NCBI RefSeq assembly: GCF_903944925.1
Contig: NZ_CAJATU010000167.1
Coordinates: forward strand, 1-64,000
DNA from: an uncultured Rhodopila sp.
Lineage (GTDB): Bacteria; Pseudomonadota; Alphaproteobacteria; Acetobacterales; Acetobacteraceae
Length of the DNA: 64,000 bases
Direction: 5' to 3'
The notes under the pieces are model-generated. The model saw nothing but the letters and a program-made list of their open reading frames with translations. It searched no databases and had not been told where the DNA came from. Made by a program: the position numbers and the translations under genes. Shown here one piece after another: positions 44,292 to 53,207 of the stretch. How positions within the stretch are numbered: position 1 is the first letter of the stretch; every line of letters begins with the position of its first letter.

Positions 44292-44532
44292 CTACCGCTG
44301 CCCCCGTGGCAATGCCGCGGGCCTTGAGTTCAGGATCTCCTCCGCATGCCGCAGCGTGCCCTCCGGGGTGATCCCGAATCGCCCGTCCGGCCGGCGGTGG
44401 CAGATCCCCATGTTCGTCAGCCGGATCAGGCACGGATCATCCGCCAGGCCCGCGGGCCGTCCCGCCTCGCCGCACAGATGCAGACGATGCAAGGCGGCGC
44501 GACAGCATGTCTCAAGGTACGGTTGATCCCAC
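44292..44532 (-). CDS. Small hypothetical protein, about 79 residues
   Basis: The product contains CRAALHRLHLCGEAGRPAGL, DDPCLIRLTNMGICHRRPDG and FGITPEGTLRHAEEIL. It is helical with four or five cysteines and a C-terminal stretch that looks like a winged-helix wing (ICHRRPDGRFGITPEG). I recognise it as a lineage-restricted small protein of unknown function, possibly DNA-binding. The start is uncertain: a GTG at 44532 or a TTG at 44552. It is convergent with the 78-residue gene, across a palindromic repeat. Confidence 0.55.
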
Positions 44533-44638
44533 ACGGCCTGAACTTCGGCCAAACGGCGAGGCCGGGCAAGGCCGCGGCTTCGCGGTTAGTCCCGCGAGAT
44601 TTGCAACAAATTCTGATTGAAGGAAAGTTACCTACAGC

Positions 44639-45412
44639 ATGTTTAAATTGCTGGCCATGTTCCAGGGTTTTTTGGCCTTGTTCGTCGAATTGGGGCGAAC
44701 CTCGGCACGAAAGATTATTCCGCCAGTGGTCCTGGCGGCCTGCGTGACCTGCGCTTACGCCTTGTTCCAGGTCAACCGGGAAGGCAGTTTCCCGGCCGGC
44801 CTGAGGGCGGCGTTCCTGGACAATAACACCGACCGGGCCGAACGTCACCGCATAGAGGTTCAAGCCCTTATGCAAGCGGAATTGCGCCAGTTCGCCGCTG
44901 CCAACAAGCTGATCGACCAACTGCTGCAAACCATGCTCGACCGCGCGCCCGGCGCGTCGCGGGTACGGCTTGCGGTGATCCATAACGGAGTGACCGGGCT
45001 GACCGGCACGGGATTGTTGCGCTACGATATCACCAATACCGCAACCGTCGCCGGGCGACTGCCCGGTCAGGCCGCCGTCAATCAGCCGTTGTCGGAATGG
45101 AGCGACTTTCTGCCGGTATTGCTGTCCGGGCAGTGTTCGTTCCATCGCGTGGCGGATCTGCATGCCCTGGCGCTGCGTGCGCGGTTCGAGACCTACGGCT
45201 CGACCAGCGTCCTTGTCTGCCCCACTGCGGATGTCCAGGGAAAGACCGTCGGTGCCGTCTTCATCACGTGGGACGGGGCTGACCAGGTGCCGGCGAACGC
45301 CGATCTCCGGACGGCAATGGCGGGGGAGCTGCATCTGGGCGCCCAGGTTGCCGCGGTTCTGGATCTGCAAGGGCCGCCGCCTGAGCCCCCCGGCATAGCC
45401 GCCATGGAGTAA
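44639..45412 (+). CDS. Membrane-anchored hypothetical protein with a GAF-like domain
   Basis: A 257-residue protein with one hydrophobic segment (IIPPVVLAACVTCAYALF, about residues 26-43). A helical linker follows (ERHRIEVQALMQAELRQFAAANKLIDQLLQTM). From about residue 105 there is an alpha/beta domain with SRVRLAVIHNG, ARFETYGSTSVLVCPT and VQGKTVGAVFITWDG. The strand order resembles GAF-type sensor domains, but no ligand residues can be named. The product would face the cytoplasm or periplasm from a single anchor. AAGGAAAG precedes the ATG at 44639. It is the last of a run of small, poorly known genes that begins at 43363. Confidence 0.55.
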   Translation: MFKLLAMFQGFLALFVELGRTSARKIIPPVVLAACVTCAYALFQVNREGSFPAGLRAAFLDNNTDRAERHRIEVQALMQAELRQFAAANKLIDQLLQTMLDRAPGASRVRLAVIHNGVTGLTGTGLLRYDITNTATVAGRLPGQAAVNQPLSEWSDFLPVLLSGQCSFHRVADLHALALRARFETYGSTSVLVCPTADVQGKTVGAVFITWDGADQVPANADLRTAMAGELHLGAQVAAVLDLQGPPPEPPGIAAME

Positions 45413-45430
45413 CCCGCCCGCGGCCGTTCC

Positions 45431-45913
45431 TCACCACGCGAACAGGTTCACCCCCAGGCTTCCCGCAACGGCGCCGGCGACGGTCAGCAGGCTGAGCGCC
45501 AGCAGCCCCCGGTGCAGCCATTCCACCAGACGGTAGGTTGCCTCCGGCGCGGACGCGGCCCGGCGGGCGAGGATGCGGTCCAGGAACAGCGGTTCGGCCA
45601 CGAACAGCATCAGTGTGAACACCAGCCACGTCAGCACCATGGCGTGCATCCACCAGAACCCGGCGGACTGGAAGCGGTCCCACGCATCCAGCCGCCAAAC
45701 CATGTAGAAGCCACTGGCGCCGGCCAGCGCCGTCGTATAGCGCGACTGGCTGGCGAAGCGTTGCTCCAGGTCATGGAATACGCCGAATCGCTCCGGGGCG
45801 GGATGCGATCGCCGGATCGCCGGCAGCAGCACCGTCGTGACCATCCCGACGCCGCCGATCCAGAGGACGACGGCGAGGACGTGCAGGACGCGGGCGATGA
45901 TGAAATCGGGCAT
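45431..45913 (-). CDS. Four-helix membrane protein (CopD-like/DUF2269-like)
   Basis: A 160-residue inner-membrane protein with four hydrophobic segments (ARVLHVLAVVLWIGGVGMV near the N-terminus, then a short helix, WWMHAMVLTWLVFTLMLFVA and LLALSLLTVAGAVAGSLG). The H-x-x-A-V-V-L-W-I-G-G pattern and later WWMH resemble heme- or metal-associated small membrane proteins of the CopD/DUF2269 type, which is a weak family match. The ATG at 45913 is used; a GTG two codons upstream is possible. It is divergent from the phosphatase-like gene. Confidence 0.65.
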   Translation of the reverse strand: MPDFIIARVLHVLAVVLWIGGVGMVTTVLLPAIRRSHPAPERFGVFHDLEQRFASQSRYTTALAGASGFYMVWRLDAWDRFQSAGFWWMHAMVLTWLVFTLMLFVAEPLFLDRILARRAASAPEATYRLVEWLHRGLLALSLLTVAGAVAGSLGVNLFAW

Positions 45914-45962
45914 GCGCACCGTTCTACAGCATCCATTGATTGCCGCACCCCGCCATGTCCAT

Positions 45963-46667
45963 ATGCGGTCGCGTTACAAAGGCCCGTCCGACCGCATGGA
46001 TTCCATCTTCAACGGCGATCTCAGCACCGCCAAGGGCCGCTTCACGGCCTGGATCGACTCGCTTTTCATCGACCATGCGGTGTTCCGCCTGGTCTGGAGC
46101 AACCTTGCGCCGGTGATTCCCGGCAAGGTGTATCGCTGCAACCACCCGACACCCGCCCGCCTGCGCCGGATGACGCGCCGGTTGGGTTTGCGGACTCTGA
46201 TCAACCTGCGCGGCAAGACCCAAAGCGGCTCCGACGCGCTCTCGCGAGAGGCGGCGGGCCGTCTCGGGCTGGCCTTCCACGACATGGCGTTCGAAAGTCG
46301 CGGCGCGCCGCAGCGGGACCGTATCCTGCGGCTGCACGGCATTTACGCGTCGATGCAGACCCCGGCGGTGATGCACTGCAAGTCGGGTGCCGACAGGGCC
46401 GGGCTGGCCGCCGGGCTGATCGTGATGTTCGCCGGCGGCAGCGCGGCCGAGGCGCTGCGCCAGCTTTCACCGCGCTTCGGCCATATCCGGCAGGCCCGCA
46501 CCGGCATCCTCGACGCCTTCTTCCTGCATTTCCAGCGCGAGGCGGAGGGGCGCAAGCCGTTCCTCGACTGGGTGCGGGACGATTATGATGAGGTTGCGCT
46601 GCGGCGGGATTTCCGTGCCAACGGTCTCGCAAGCTTCATCAACGATTGGGTGCTGGCGCACGAATAA
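45963..46667 (+). CDS. Protein tyrosine phosphatase-like (dual-specificity fold) protein
   Basis: A 234-residue protein with the phosphatase P-loop VMHCKSGADRAGLAAGL near residue 138 (HCx5R), carrying the nucleophilic Cys and phosphate-binding Arg. An upstream TLINLRGKTQSGSDAL stretch resembles the general-acid loop region of SIW14/DSP-like enzymes. It could act on phosphotyrosine, phosphoinositides or a small molecule. The start is ambiguous between ATG 45963 and ATG 45996; the second has AAAGG about 13 bases upstream. recG converges on it 33 bp downstream. Confidence 0.8.
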   Translation: MRSRYKGPSDRMDSIFNGDLSTAKGRFTAWIDSLFIDHAVFRLVWSNLAPVIPGKVYRCNHPTPARLRRMTRRLGLRTLINLRGKTQSGSDALSREAAGRLGLAFHDMAFESRGAPQRDRILRLHGIYASMQTPAVMHCKSGADRAGLAAGLIVMFAGGSAAEALRQLSPRFGHIRQARTGILDAFFLHFQREAEGRKPFLDWVRDDYDEVALRRDFRANGLASFINDWVLAHE

Positions 46668-46700
46668 GCTGCATCGGGGTCCGCCACCGCTGGCGCACCA

Positions 46701-48782
46701 TTACCCCGCCGCCAGCGTCCGCATCGCCGGCGTGCGCTCGAACAGCCGCAGCAGGACCCGGATCGCCTGGCCGCGCTCCGTCTCCAGCTTCGGGTCCCGC
46801 GACAGCAGCACCGCGGCGTCGCGGTTCGCCATGTGCAACAGCGGCTCGTGCTCCACCGGATCGGCCAGCTTGTATCCCGGCAACCCGGCCTGCCGGGTCC
46901 CCAGGGCGTCCCCGCCGCCGCGCAGGCGGAAATCTTCATCCGCGATCGCAAACCCATCGTCGGTATCGCGCAGCAGGGTCAGCCGCCGCCGCGCCGTCTC
47001 GTTCACCCAATCCTCGTGCAGCAGCAGGCAGAAGCTGGCATCCGCGCCGCGCCCCACCCGCCCGCGCAACTGATGCAACTGCGCCAGGCCGAAGCGTTCC
47101 GCGTGCTCGATCACCATGATCGAGGCTTCCGGCACGTCCACGCCCACCTCCACCACCGTCGTCGCCACCAGCAGCCGGATCTCGCCGCGGGCGAAGGCGG
47201 CCAGCGCCGCATCCCGCACCTCTGCCGTCTGCTGCCCGTGCGCCAGCCCGACCCGGTCGCCGAAGCGCAGCTTCAGATCGACAAATCGCTCGGTTGCGGC
47301 TGCGACGTCCAGCGCCTCGCTTTCATCGACCAGCGGACACACCCAGTAGACCTGGGCACCCTCGTCCAGCTTGCGCGCGATGCCCTCCAGCACCGTCGGC
47401 ATCGTGCCCAGCGAGTGCAGCGTCGTCTTTATCGGCAGCCGTCCGGCGGGTTTTTCGGTCAGCCGGCTGACATCCATCTCCCCCCACTGAGTCAGCAGCA
47501 AGGTCCGCGGTATCGGCGTCGCGGTCATGATCAGCACGTCGGTCCGCTCGCCCTTGGCGCCGAGGGTCAGCCGCTGGGTCACCCCGAACCGGTGCTGCTC
47601 ATCAATCACCGCCACCGCCAGGTCGCGATACTCCACCGCATCCTGAAACAGCGCGTGGGTGCCGCAGACCATCTGGATCGTCCCGTCCTTGATCCCGCGC
47701 AGGAGACGGGCGCGCTCCTTGCCTTTGACGGACCCGGTCAGCAGCGCCACCGGCACCGGGCACAGTGACGACAGAGTCCGGTGATGCTGCTTTGCCAGCA
47801 CCTCGGTCGGCGCCATGATGGCCGCCTGTTTGCCGGCCTCCACCGCCCGCAGCATCGCCAGCAACGCGACCAGCGTTTTCCCCGACCCGACATCCCCCTG
47901 CAGCAGCCGCAGCATCCGCCGCGGCGAGGCCAGATCGGCATCGATCTCCCGCAGCGCCTTCTCCTGAGACACCGTCGGCGGGAAGCCGAACCGCTTCAGA
48001 GCCACATCGCGCAGGCGGGAATCGCCGATCAACGGCTGGCCGGCGCGGGCGCGGACCCGGCCGCGGATCAGAGCCGTGGCGACCTGCCCGGCGAGCAGTT
48101 CGTCATACGCCAGCCGTCCCCGCATCCGCCGATCGGGTTCGCCGGTGGCGGGACACTGAACGGTGCGGATGGCCTCGCGGAATGGCGGCCATTTCTCCCG
48201 CTTCAGCAGCGCCGGGTCATGCCACTCGGGAAACTCCGGGACCAGTTCCAGCGCCGCAGCGAGGCCGGAGGCGACCTGGCGCGGCCACAACCCGGCGGTC
48301 AGCGGCCAGACCGGCTCGATCGCCGGAATCCGGTCCGCCTGCTCGATCGGCACGAGGTGGTCCGGGTGCGGCATCGTCAGGCGGTTGTTGAACATGTCGA
48401 GCTTGCCGGACACCAGCAGCTTCGTCCCCGGCGGCGTTTGGGTTTCCCGCGTGAACCTGAAGAATACCAATTCGGCGGTGCCGGTATCGTCCTTGACGAT
48501 GATCCGCCACGGTTGCCGGGAGGTCGCCGGACGTTCGTGCCGGACCACCTCCACCGCCAGGGTCGCCACCGTCCCCGGCTGAGCGGCGCGGATCGTCGGG
48601 CGGGCGGTGCGGTCCAGGTAGGATTCCGGCATGTGGAACAGCAGGTCGATCACCCGCTCCCCGCCCGCCGCGCGCGCGATCAACGCCGCGACGGCAGGAC
48701 CAATGCCGCGCAGACTCGTCAGGGGGGCGAAAAGTGGAGCAAGCGAGTCGGGGTTCACAGGGCTGACAGCTAGCAGACTCAT
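46701..48782 (-). CDS. recG: ATP-dependent DNA helicase RecG
   Basis: Branch-migration helicase that remodels stalled forks and recombination intermediates. The 693-residue chain has the N-terminal wedge/OB domain (about residues 50-200), Walker A LLQGDVGSGKTLVALLAML near 296, motif II VIDEQHRFGV near 390 and the C-terminal TRG region (QLRGRVGRGADASFCLLL). The frame is open for 150 further codons upstream, but that part runs over the divergent sdhE gene and is not RecG-like, so I start at ATG 48782. recG, sdhE and mfd lie together, a conserved arrangement in alphaproteobacteria. Confidence 0.95.
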   Translation of the reverse strand: MSLLAVSPVNPDSLAPLFAPLTSLRGIGPAVAALIARAAGGERVIDLLFHMPESYLDRTARPTIRAAQPGTVATLAVEVVRHERPATSRQPWRIIVKDDTGTAELVFFRFTRETQTPPGTKLLVSGKLDMFNNRLTMPHPDHLVPIEQADRIPAIEPVWPLTAGLWPRQVASGLAAALELVPEFPEWHDPALLKREKWPPFREAIRTVQCPATGEPDRRMRGRLAYDELLAGQVATALIRGRVRARAGQPLIGDSRLRDVALKRFGFPPTVSQEKALREIDADLASPRRMLRLLQGDVGSGKTLVALLAMLRAVEAGKQAAIMAPTEVLAKQHHRTLSSLCPVPVALLTGSVKGKERARLLRGIKDGTIQMVCGTHALFQDAVEYRDLAVAVIDEQHRFGVTQRLTLGAKGERTDVLIMTATPIPRTLLLTQWGEMDVSRLTEKPAGRLPIKTTLHSLGTMPTVLEGIARKLDEGAQVYWVCPLVDESEALDVAAATERFVDLKLRFGDRVGLAHGQQTAEVRDAALAAFARGEIRLLVATTVVEVGVDVPEASIMVIEHAERFGLAQLHQLRGRVGRGADASFCLLLHEDWVNETARRRLTLLRDTDDGFAIADEDFRLRGGGDALGTRQAGLPGYKLADPVEHEPLLHMANRDAAVLLSRDPKLETERGQAIRVLLRLFERTPAMRTLAAG

Positions 48783-48802
48783 CGCTATATGACAGCGCAT
48801 CG

Positions 48803-49072
48803 ATGAGTGAACCAGACAACACGGTGGCCTTCCGGCGCCGGAGGCTTTTATTCCGCGCAACCCACCGCGGAACGGCCGAGAACGACCTGATGATCGGCGG
48901 CTTCGTCTCCGCGCACCTTTCGTCCTTGACAGAGGACGATCTGAACGCGTTGGAAACCCTGATGGAGATACCAGACACCGTGCTGGCCGATTGGCTGACC
49001 GGACGGGTGCCGGTTCCGCCTGAGCAGGAGACAGCAATGCTCCGCCGCATGCGAGATTACCTGAAGCGATGA
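48803..49072 (+). CDS. sdhE: FAD assembly factor SdhE (succinate dehydrogenase assembly factor 2)
   Basis: An 89-residue helical protein that attaches FAD covalently to succinate dehydrogenase SdhA. The signature RRLLFRATHRGTAENDLMIG holds the RGxxE motif near residue 22, and the five-helix bundle ends in LRRMRDYLKR. It starts at ATG 48803 with 20 bp between it and the divergent recG. Its stop overlaps the mfd start (ATGA), coupling the two genes. Length and motif are standard for the family. Confidence 0.93.
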   Translation: MSEPDNTVAFRRRRLLFRATHRGTAENDLMIGGFVSAHLSSLTEDDLNALETLMEIPDTVLADWLTGRVPVPPEQETAMLRRMRDYLKR

Positions 49073-52000
49073 ACGAGCCGATCAAGGTTTGGGGCGCGCC
49101 CGAAGGCTGGGACGCCTTCCTGCTGGCTAAACGCCGCCGCGAACACGGCGGCGCGGTCCTGCACGTCGCGCGCGACGACTCCCGCATGGCCCGCCTGGCC
49201 GAGGCGCTGGCCTTCGCCATGCCCGAGGCCGACATCCTGCGCTTCCCCGCCTGGGACTGTTTGCCCTACGACCGCGTCTCGCCGAACGCCGAGATCGTGT
49301 CGGAGCGCATCGCCACCCTGGCCCGGCTGATGGAAAAGCCCGCCGGTCCGCGCATCGTGCTGACCACCGTCAATGCGCTGGTGCAGCGCGTGCCGCCGCG
49401 CGCCGCCTTTGCCGGGGCCAGCATGACACTGACGGTCAACGGCACCGTGAAGCCGGAAAAGCTGGCCGCGTTCCTGGAAGCCAACGGCTACGGCCGGGCC
49501 GGGACGGTGATGGAGCCGGGCGAATACGCCATGCGCGGCGGCATCATCGACATCTTCGCCGCCGGGGAGCCTGACCCGGTCCGGCTCGACCTGTTCGGCG
49601 ACACGATCGAATCCATCCGCGCCTTCGATCCGTCGTCGCAGCGCAGCGCCGCCAAGCGAAACTCCCTGTCGCTGCGGCCGGTGTCCGAGGTGCCGCTCGG
49701 GAAAGAGTCGATCGCGCGGTTTCGCACCGGCTGGCGCGACCTGTTCGGGCAAGAGGCGGCGGCAGATCCAATCTATCTGTCGATCTCCGACGGGCGGCGC
49801 CATCCGGGGATGGAGCACTGGGTGCCGCTGTTCCATCCGACGATGGAAAACCTGCTGGACTATCTCCCGGATGCGGCGGTCAGCCTCGATCACCAATGCG
49901 ACGAGGTGCTCGAAGCGCGGATGGAGATGATCGCGGACCATGCCCAGGCGCGGAAGGCGCCGCCGCGGGATGGCGAAGTGCCGTATCGGCCGTTGCCGCC
50001 GTCGAGGCTCTACTTGGATCGCGCGGAATGGGACGAGATGCTGTCCTTCGGCCCGGTGCTGGCGTTCACTCCATTCGGCATGCCCGACGGCGCCACCGGG
50101 ATCGATGGCGGCGGGCGGCCGGGGCCGATCTTTGCGCAGTCGGGCGGCGGGCCGGGCGTGACGGTGTTCGACCAGTTGCGCGGGCAGGCGGAGCGGTGGA
50201 ATGCGGAGGGGCGGCGGATCGTCGTTGCCGCCTGGACTCGCGGCTCGCGTGAGCGGCTGACCAATCTGCTGCGCGAACACGGCTTTAAGGACGCCGCACA
50301 AGAGCCTGATTTTGCATCTGTTCGGCGCAAGCCCGCCGGGTCGGTTTCGCTGGTGGTGCTGGGCCTCGAACGCGGCTTCGTGGCCGAACGCATGGCGGTG
50401 GTGGGCGAGCAGGACCTGCTGGGCGAGCGTATCTCGCGCCCGCCGCGCCGCCGCAAGCGCGCCGATCAGTTCATCGCCGAGGCGACGGAAATCGCCGAGG
50501 GCGATCTGGTGGTGCACCAGGAATATGGCATCGGCCGCTACGACGGTCTGGCGACGCTCAGCGTCACCGGCGCGCCGCATGACTGCCTGCGGCTGATCTA
50601 CGACGGGGACGAGAAGCTGTTCCTGCCGGTCGAGAACATCGAGATGCTGTCGCGCTACGGCAGCGAGCACCAGGGCGTGGCGCTGGACAAGCTCGGCGGG
50701 GCAGGGTGGCAAACCCGCAAAGCCAAGATGAAGCAGCGCATCCGCGACATGGCGGGTGAACTGATCCGCATCGCCGCGGCGCGCAAGATCCGCGACGCCG
50801 AGACAATGGCTCCCCCCGAAGGCGCCTTTGACGAGTTCTGCGCCCGCTTCCAGTTTGTCGAGACGGAAGATCAGGCGCGCGCCATCGCCGATGTGCTGGA
50901 GGATCTGGCGGCCGGCAAGCCGATGGACCGCCTGATCTGCGGCGATGTCGGCTTCGGCAAGACCGAGGTCGCCTTGCGCGCCGCGTTCGTCGCGGCGATG
51001 GCGGGGTCCCAGGTCGCGGTCGTGGTGCCCACGACCTTGCTGGCGCGGCAGCATTATCGCGTGTTTTCAGCGCGTTTCGCCGGTTTGCCGATCAAGGTGG
51101 CTCAGTTGTCGCGCATGGTGACGGCGAAGGAGGCGACCGAGGTCCGCAAAGGCATCGCCAACGGCGACATCAATATCGTTGTCGGCACGCATGCTTTACT
51201 GGCGAAATCCGTGGAGTTCTCCGATCTTGGGTTGCTGATCGTTGATGAGGAGCAGCATTTCGGTGTGGCTCACAAGGAACGCCTGAAAGCGATGAAGGCG
51301 GATGTGCATGTGCTGACGCTGACCGCCACGCCGATACCGCGCACGCTGCAGTTGGCGTTAACCGGCGTGCGGGAGATGTCGGTCATCGCCACGCCACCGG
51401 TCGATCGCCTGGCAGTGCGCACCTTCATCATGCCCTTCGATTCCGTGGTGATCCGGGAGGCTCTACAACGTGAGCGGTTCCGCGGCGGCCAGGTATTCTG
51501 CGTCGTGCCCCGGATCGAGGACCTGCAGCGCATGTCCGACCGGTTGCGCGAAATCGTGCCCGAGGCGCGCACCGTGCAGGCGCACGGGCGGCTGGCGCCG
51601 ACGGAGCTGGAACGGGTGATGACCGAGTTCGGCGACGGCAAATACGACATCCTGCTGTCCACCAATATCGTCGAAAGCGGCCTGGACATGCCGGCGGTGA
51701 ACACCTTGTTGATCCACCGCGCCGACATGTTCGGCCTCGGGCAGTTGTATCAGCTCCGCGGCCGGGTCGGGCGTGGCAAGCAGCGCGGCTACGCCTATCT
51801 GACCTGGCCGCCGAACCATCGCCTGTCCGTCGCGGCGGAGAAGCGGCTGACGGTGATGCAGACGCTGGACGCGCTGGGTGCCGGGTTCACCCTGGCCTCG
51901 CACGACCTCGATATCCGCGGCGCCGGCAATCTGCTGGGCGACGAGCAGTCGGGGCACATCAAGGAAGTCGGCATCGAGCTGTACCAGCAGATGCTGGAGG

Positions 52001-52515
52001 ACGCGGTCGCCGATATCCGCGCCGGCGAGGGCAAGCGGGCCGGGCAGGAGCGGGACTGGACCCCGAACATCTCGCTCGGCCTGCCGGTGCTGATCCCGGA
52101 GGACTACGTGCGCGACCTGCCGGTGCGGCTGGGGCTCTACCGGCGCATCGGCGGACTGGCGTCCGACGCGGAAAGCGACGCGATGGCGGCGGAACTGGTC
52201 GACCGCTTCGGCAAGCTGCCGGAGGAGGTGGACAACCTGCTCGGCGTCGTCGCGCTGAAACGCGCCTGCCGCGAGGCGGGGGTGGAGAAGCTGGAGGCCG
52301 GGCCGAAGGGCATGGTGCTGTCGTTCCGCGGCAATGCGTTCTCCAACCCGGCCGGGCTGGTGCAGTGGCTGTCGAGAAAGGGCGGGATGGTGAAGCTGCG
52401 ACCGGACCACAAGCTGGCGATCGTGCGCGACATGGACGTGGCGACGCGGCTGAAGTTTGCCCGCGACACGCTGAAGTCGCTGGATCAGATCGTCAGGCAG
52501 GCGAGGGCGGCATGA
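49069..52515 (+). CDS. mfd: Transcription-repair coupling factor Mfd
   Basis: Removes RNA polymerase stalled at DNA lesions and recruits UvrA. The 1148-residue chain has the UvrB-like N-terminal module (YDRVSPNAEIVSERI and EYAMRGGIIDIF) and the RNA-polymerase-interacting domain near 480-550 (VVHQEYGIGRYDGL). The RecG-like motor follows (Walker A ICGDVGFGKTEVALRAAF near 625, DEEQHFGV near 727) and the C-terminal TRCF domain closes the chain. The ATG at 49069 overlaps the sdhE stop, and its own stop overlaps the start of the SGNH hydrolase, so three genes are coupled. Confidence 0.97.
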   Translation: MNEPIKVWGAPEGWDAFLLAKRRREHGGAVLHVARDDSRMARLAEALAFAMPEADILRFPAWDCLPYDRVSPNAEIVSERIATLARLMEKPAGPRIVLTTVNALVQRVPPRAAFAGASMTLTVNGTVKPEKLAAFLEANGYGRAGTVMEPGEYAMRGGIIDIFAAGEPDPVRLDLFGDTIESIRAFDPSSQRSAAKRNSLSLRPVSEVPLGKESIARFRTGWRDLFGQEAAADPIYLSISDGRRHPGMEHWVPLFHPTMENLLDYLPDAAVSLDHQCDEVLEARMEMIADHAQARKAPPRDGEVPYRPLPPSRLYLDRAEWDEMLSFGPVLAFTPFGMPDGATGIDGGGRPGPIFAQSGGGPGVTVFDQLRGQAERWNAEGRRIVVAAWTRGSRERLTNLLREHGFKDAAQEPDFASVRRKPAGSVSLVVLGLERGFVAERMAVVGEQDLLGERISRPPRRRKRADQFIAEATEIAEGDLVVHQEYGIGRYDGLATLSVTGAPHDCLRLIYDGDEKLFLPVENIEMLSRYGSEHQGVALDKLGGAGWQTRKAKMKQRIRDMAGELIRIAAARKIRDAETMAPPEGAFDEFCARFQFVETEDQARAIADVLEDLAAGKPMDRLICGDVGFGKTEVALRAAFVAAMAGSQVAVVVPTTLLARQHYRVFSARFAGLPIKVAQLSRMVTAKEATEVRKGIANGDINIVVGTHALLAKSVEFSDLGLLIVDEEQHFGVAHKERLKAMKADVHVLTLTATPIPRTLQLALTGVREMSVIATPPVDRLAVRTFIMPFDSVVIREALQRERFRGGQVFCVVPRIEDLQRMSDRLREIVPEARTVQAHGRLAPTELERVMTEFGDGKYDILLSTNIVESGLDMPAVNTLLIHRADMFGLGQLYQLRGRVGRGKQRGYAYLTWPPNHRLSVAAEKRLTVMQTLDALGAGFTLASHDLDIRGAGNLLGDEQSGHIKEVGIELYQQMLEDAVADIRAGEGKRAGQERDWTPNISLGLPVLIPEDYVRDLPVRLGLYRRIGGLASDAESDAMAAELVDRFGKLPEEVDNLLGVVALKRACREAGVEKLEAGPKGMVLSFRGNAFSNPAGLVQWLSRKGGMVKLRPDHKLAIVRDMDVATRLKFARDTLKSLDQIVRQARAA

Positions 52516-53207
52516 TCGGGCGGATGGCCGTCGCCGCGGTGCTGCTGTGCGCGGGGGCACAGATGGGCGCGGCGGCCGAGAAAGGGTGTTCTTCGGCCGC
52601 CTGCATCAACATGGTGTTCGACGGCGACAGCATCTCCGCCGGTGTCGGCGCCACCCGGGACAATACCCCGGATCGTCTCGTGGCGCGGGCGCTGGGGCAT
52701 GTGCGGGTGTATAACGTGGCGGTCAGCGGCCGGCCCGTCGGCGAATGCGTGCGGTTGTTTCCGGATCTGGTGGCGCGCCTGTTCGTGCCGGGCGGGGAGC
52801 CGAACGTGATCGTCTTCCATGCGGGTGATAATGACATCGCGCTCGGGAATACTGCCGCCGGGACCTATGCCGCGTTCACGTCCTATGTCGCGGCGGCGCA
52901 TGCGCAGGGCTGGAAGGTCGTTGCTTCAACGGAACTGCGGCGCTTCGACTTTCCGGCGGCGAAAGAAGCGCAGCTTGAGGCTTACAATGACCGCCTGCGC
53001 GAGAACAAGGCGCACGCCGATGCGGTTGTCGATCTTGACGCCGAACCGAAGTTTACGGACGTGGTCTACCGGGGCGACCCTGCGGTGTTCAGCAAGGACC
53101 GCATCCACCTGAGCGACGGCGGCTATGCTGTTTTGGCGGAGTTGCTGACCCCGGCGGTGAAGCGGGTGGCGGGGCGGGAGCCGATCGCTACGCAGACAGC
53201 GCGTTGA
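52512..53207 (+). CDS. Exported SGNH/GDSL hydrolase
   Basis: A 231-residue lipase/esterase-fold enzyme. A signal peptide (MAVAAVLLCAGAQMGAAAE) precedes the four SGNH blocks: VFDGDSISAG with the catalytic Ser near residue 38, SGRPVGE, HAGDNDIA with the Asn, and DRIHLS with the Asp-His pair near 196. A pair of cysteines just after the signal (CSSAAC) may form a disulfide. The natural substrate is unknown and could be a cell-wall or polysaccharide acetyl group. Its start overlaps the mfd stop and its last 20 bp overlap the convergent serine hydrolase gene. Confidence 0.85.
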   Translation: MIGRMAVAAVLLCAGAQMGAAAEKGCSSAACINMVFDGDSISAGVGATRDNTPDRLVARALGHVRVYNVAVSGRPVGECVRLFPDLVARLFVPGGEPNVIVFHAGDNDIALGNTAAGTYAAFTSYVAAAHAQGWKVVASTELRRFDFPAAKEAQLEAYNDRLRENKAHADAVVDLDAEPKFTDVVYRGDPAVFSKDRIHLSDGGYAVLAELLTPAVKRVAGREPIATQTAR

